From Agapetus fuscipes (lineage: Eukaryota > Arthropoda > Insecta > Trichoptera > Glossosomatidae): a stretch of 64,000 bases of DNA. The translations under genes and the position numbers were made by a program. Position 1 is the first letter of the stretch; every line of letters starts with the position of its first letter. Positions 62,788 through 64,000 of this stretch are shown one piece after another. The notes beneath the pieces were generated by a model that ran no database searches, was not told the DNA's origin, and saw only the letters and a list, made by a program, of their open reading frames with translations. Where the stretch lies: NCBI GenBank assembly GCA_951799405.1, contig OX637344.1, forward strand, positions 2,170,001 to 2,234,000, written 5' to 3'.

Positions 62788-63279
62788 TTATTCAGTTTTA
62801 CCTTTAAGCTATCGATATGAAGCTAACATGTCGCACGTTTAATAATAAAGAGCAATAACTCAAAAAACATGAATGTTGGGAAATCATGTTTGAAGTTCAG
62901 ACAACCAGTAGGTACAACTTGTATGGGATGAAAAAGGCGGCCGATGTTTTATCTCGGTCATATTCGTCCAAATTGAACGGCTGTCGCATTCTACCTATTC
63001 TTCTCGCATTGTTCTTGCGTTTTATTACAAAATCTCGATTTTCCCAATTTTCGAGTTATTTCTCTTTATTATTAAACGTGCGATGTGTTTCTCTGATAAA
63101 TGCACTTTTTCCTATTTTCTACGAGAGAAAACACAAAAAAAGTATGAAAATCCTGTAGTTTAGAAGTTTGTCATGAGCACTTCCTTATAATTAGTTTACT
63201 TACTATGAGAAGGGACACCCAATATAATGTTTATACACAATTTTTCAAATCAGTGAATCAGCACTTATTTAGTTTTACC
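62788..63279 (+). mobile_element. MITE alpha interrupted by MITE beta
   Basis: Left portion ends AAGCTAACATG at 62830; the interior resumes TGTTTCTCTGATAAATGC at 63085 and ends TTATTTAGTTTTACC at 63279. The left terminal repeat appears inverted (ATTCAGTTTTACC), suggesting a rearrangement. Confidence 0.8.
62829..63085. mobile_element. MITE beta inserted in MITE alpha
   Basis: TCGCACGTTTAATAATAAAG at the left and TTATTAAACGTGCGA at the right, complete interior. The known alpha sequence around it shows that beta is the younger element here and that any target duplication is about 2 bp (TG). Confidence 0.88.
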
Positions 63280-63366
63280 TTTAAGGTGGCGATATTATAA
63301 ACAGCAGATATATGGTTCTATCCCGCAAGCGTTAAACACAACGCTTAATTTCAACTATATATTTTA

Positions 63367-63480
63367 CGAATAAAGTATTAAAATTGAAGCAGCGCCTGCA
63401 GTGGACGTTTTAATTTTTATACAAATTGTAACAAAAGACTATTTTTGAGTTTGTACGTAGGTATAGTTTTATAAATGGCT
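63367..63480 (+). repeat. Dispersed repeat Q
   Basis: GAAGCAGCGCCTGCAGTGGA and TTGAGTTTGTACGTAGGTA, aligned with 9069. Confidence 0.5.
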
Positions 63481-63831
63481 CTATACACAACCCGTTTGTA
63501 CCTACTGTTAAAATGCTAATAGGAAACTAAAGGGACCGTGTTATTTTTATTTACTTGTATTCAGTCATTAATTGTATATATTCTATACCTAGACAATGGT
63601 AATTAATCAATTTATAATATTTTAATATCTTTTACATATTTTAATTCATTATAATTATTTCAAAAGTTTCATGGTTTGTATTTATATTTTCTTCATTAAG
63701 ATCTTTCTATGAGTGATTTAATAAATGCTTCAAATCACATCACACCGAGTCCCTGTTTCGAGCCGCAGCATCCAAGGTCAAAAAAGCCATGACGATCACC
63801 GATCTTCGATAGAGGTAGCATCAAAAGAAGA
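63481..63831. other. AT-rich DNA, no gene seen
   Basis: No recognised feature. Confidence 0.5.
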
Positions 63832-64000
63832 ATCTATAATATATAATCTAAGTTGCAAAGATATTTTAACATTCACACTCATATCAAAAGCATACACGTG
63901 TAAGTTCGCGCTTACAAATGCTGGATGTGTACTTACAAATTAAAATTAAAAACTCAAATGAACATAAAACCTGTAATTTTTACCGACCTTTCTGAAACAG
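63832..64000 (-). mobile_element. LINE A 3'-end copy, cut by the window edge
   Basis: ATCTATAATATATAATCTAAG tail, TAAGTTCGCGCTTACAAATG, and TTTCTGAAACAG at the last base. Confidence 0.88.

Noticed and set aside
1..64000. CRISPR array or bacterial operon
   Set aside because: No regularly spaced direct repeats with unique spacers, no ribosome-binding sites ahead of long frames; the repeat content is that of an animal genome.

Overview
The window is eukaryotic, AT-rich and almost free of protein-coding sequence. I read it as intergenic or intronic DNA from an insect, most probably a lepidopteran. That is an inference from the base composition, the recurrent TAGGTACCTAC-type strings, the tRNA-derived SINEs and the kind of non-LTR retrotransposon remnants; no host gene fixes the species. 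Most long open frames run through repeats and are not genes.

The landscape is a nested pile of mobile-element copies. The dominant repeat, about forty copies on both strands, is the 3' end of a LINE (called family A here). It begins near TTCCTTGACTTATAGG and ends at TTTGCAACTTAG followed by an AGATT or TATAGATT microsatellite. Two copies (3765-4357 and 20770-21228) still join this tail to the C-terminal coding end of a LINE polyprotein, which identifies the parent. A second LINE (family B) left a 194-codon C-terminal fragment at 47256-47840 and several decayed pieces; a third (C) is a short trace at 17040.

Three tRNA-headed SINE families are present, each with A and B boxes: SINE1 (TAGCTCAGTTGG head), SINE2 (TAGTCCAGTGG head, ATT-repeat tail) and SINE3 (poly-A tail). 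Two SINE2 copies carry a 5S rRNA-like sequence in front of the tRNA head (13349-13771 and 30792-31145). Two other loci (14362-15308 and 53966-54468) share a SINE2-SINE1 dimer with identical diagnostic features.

Several MITE-like families are defined by terminal inverted repeats. Alpha begins GGTAAAACTGAATAAGTG. Beta has CGCACG ends. Gamma begins ACGAGTTGCAAAACTTGAG. Delta is hAT-like with 8-bp target duplications, epsilon begins GGGGCCGTCC, zeta begins GGCCCGGTATTTTCAACG, and eta and kappa are further families. A foldback element at 48003-48242 carries a hammerhead-ribozyme-like core.

Layout: 1-9 kb is mostly single-copy AT-rich DNA with scattered LINE A tails, the first beta MITE and a conserved-looking block at 6.3-6.6 kb. 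13-21 kb is a dense SINE/LINE/MITE nest. 21-29 kb is sparse, with a possible regulatory block near 25.6 kb. 29-33 kb holds nested beta MITE, SINE3, 5S-SINE2 and alpha. 33-42 kb is mainly single-copy. 42-48.6 kb holds the inverted hAT MITE pair, LINE B, the foldback and the only plausible host exon (48363-48523, +). 49-57 kb is again largely single-copy. 58-64 kb is the deepest nest (alpha, beta, epsilon, gamma and LINE A inside one another).

Nothing resembling a bacterial operon, CRISPR array or canonical structural RNA gene is present. Any host function probably lies in the GC-richer, homeodomain-site-rich islands listed as candidate regulatory elements.
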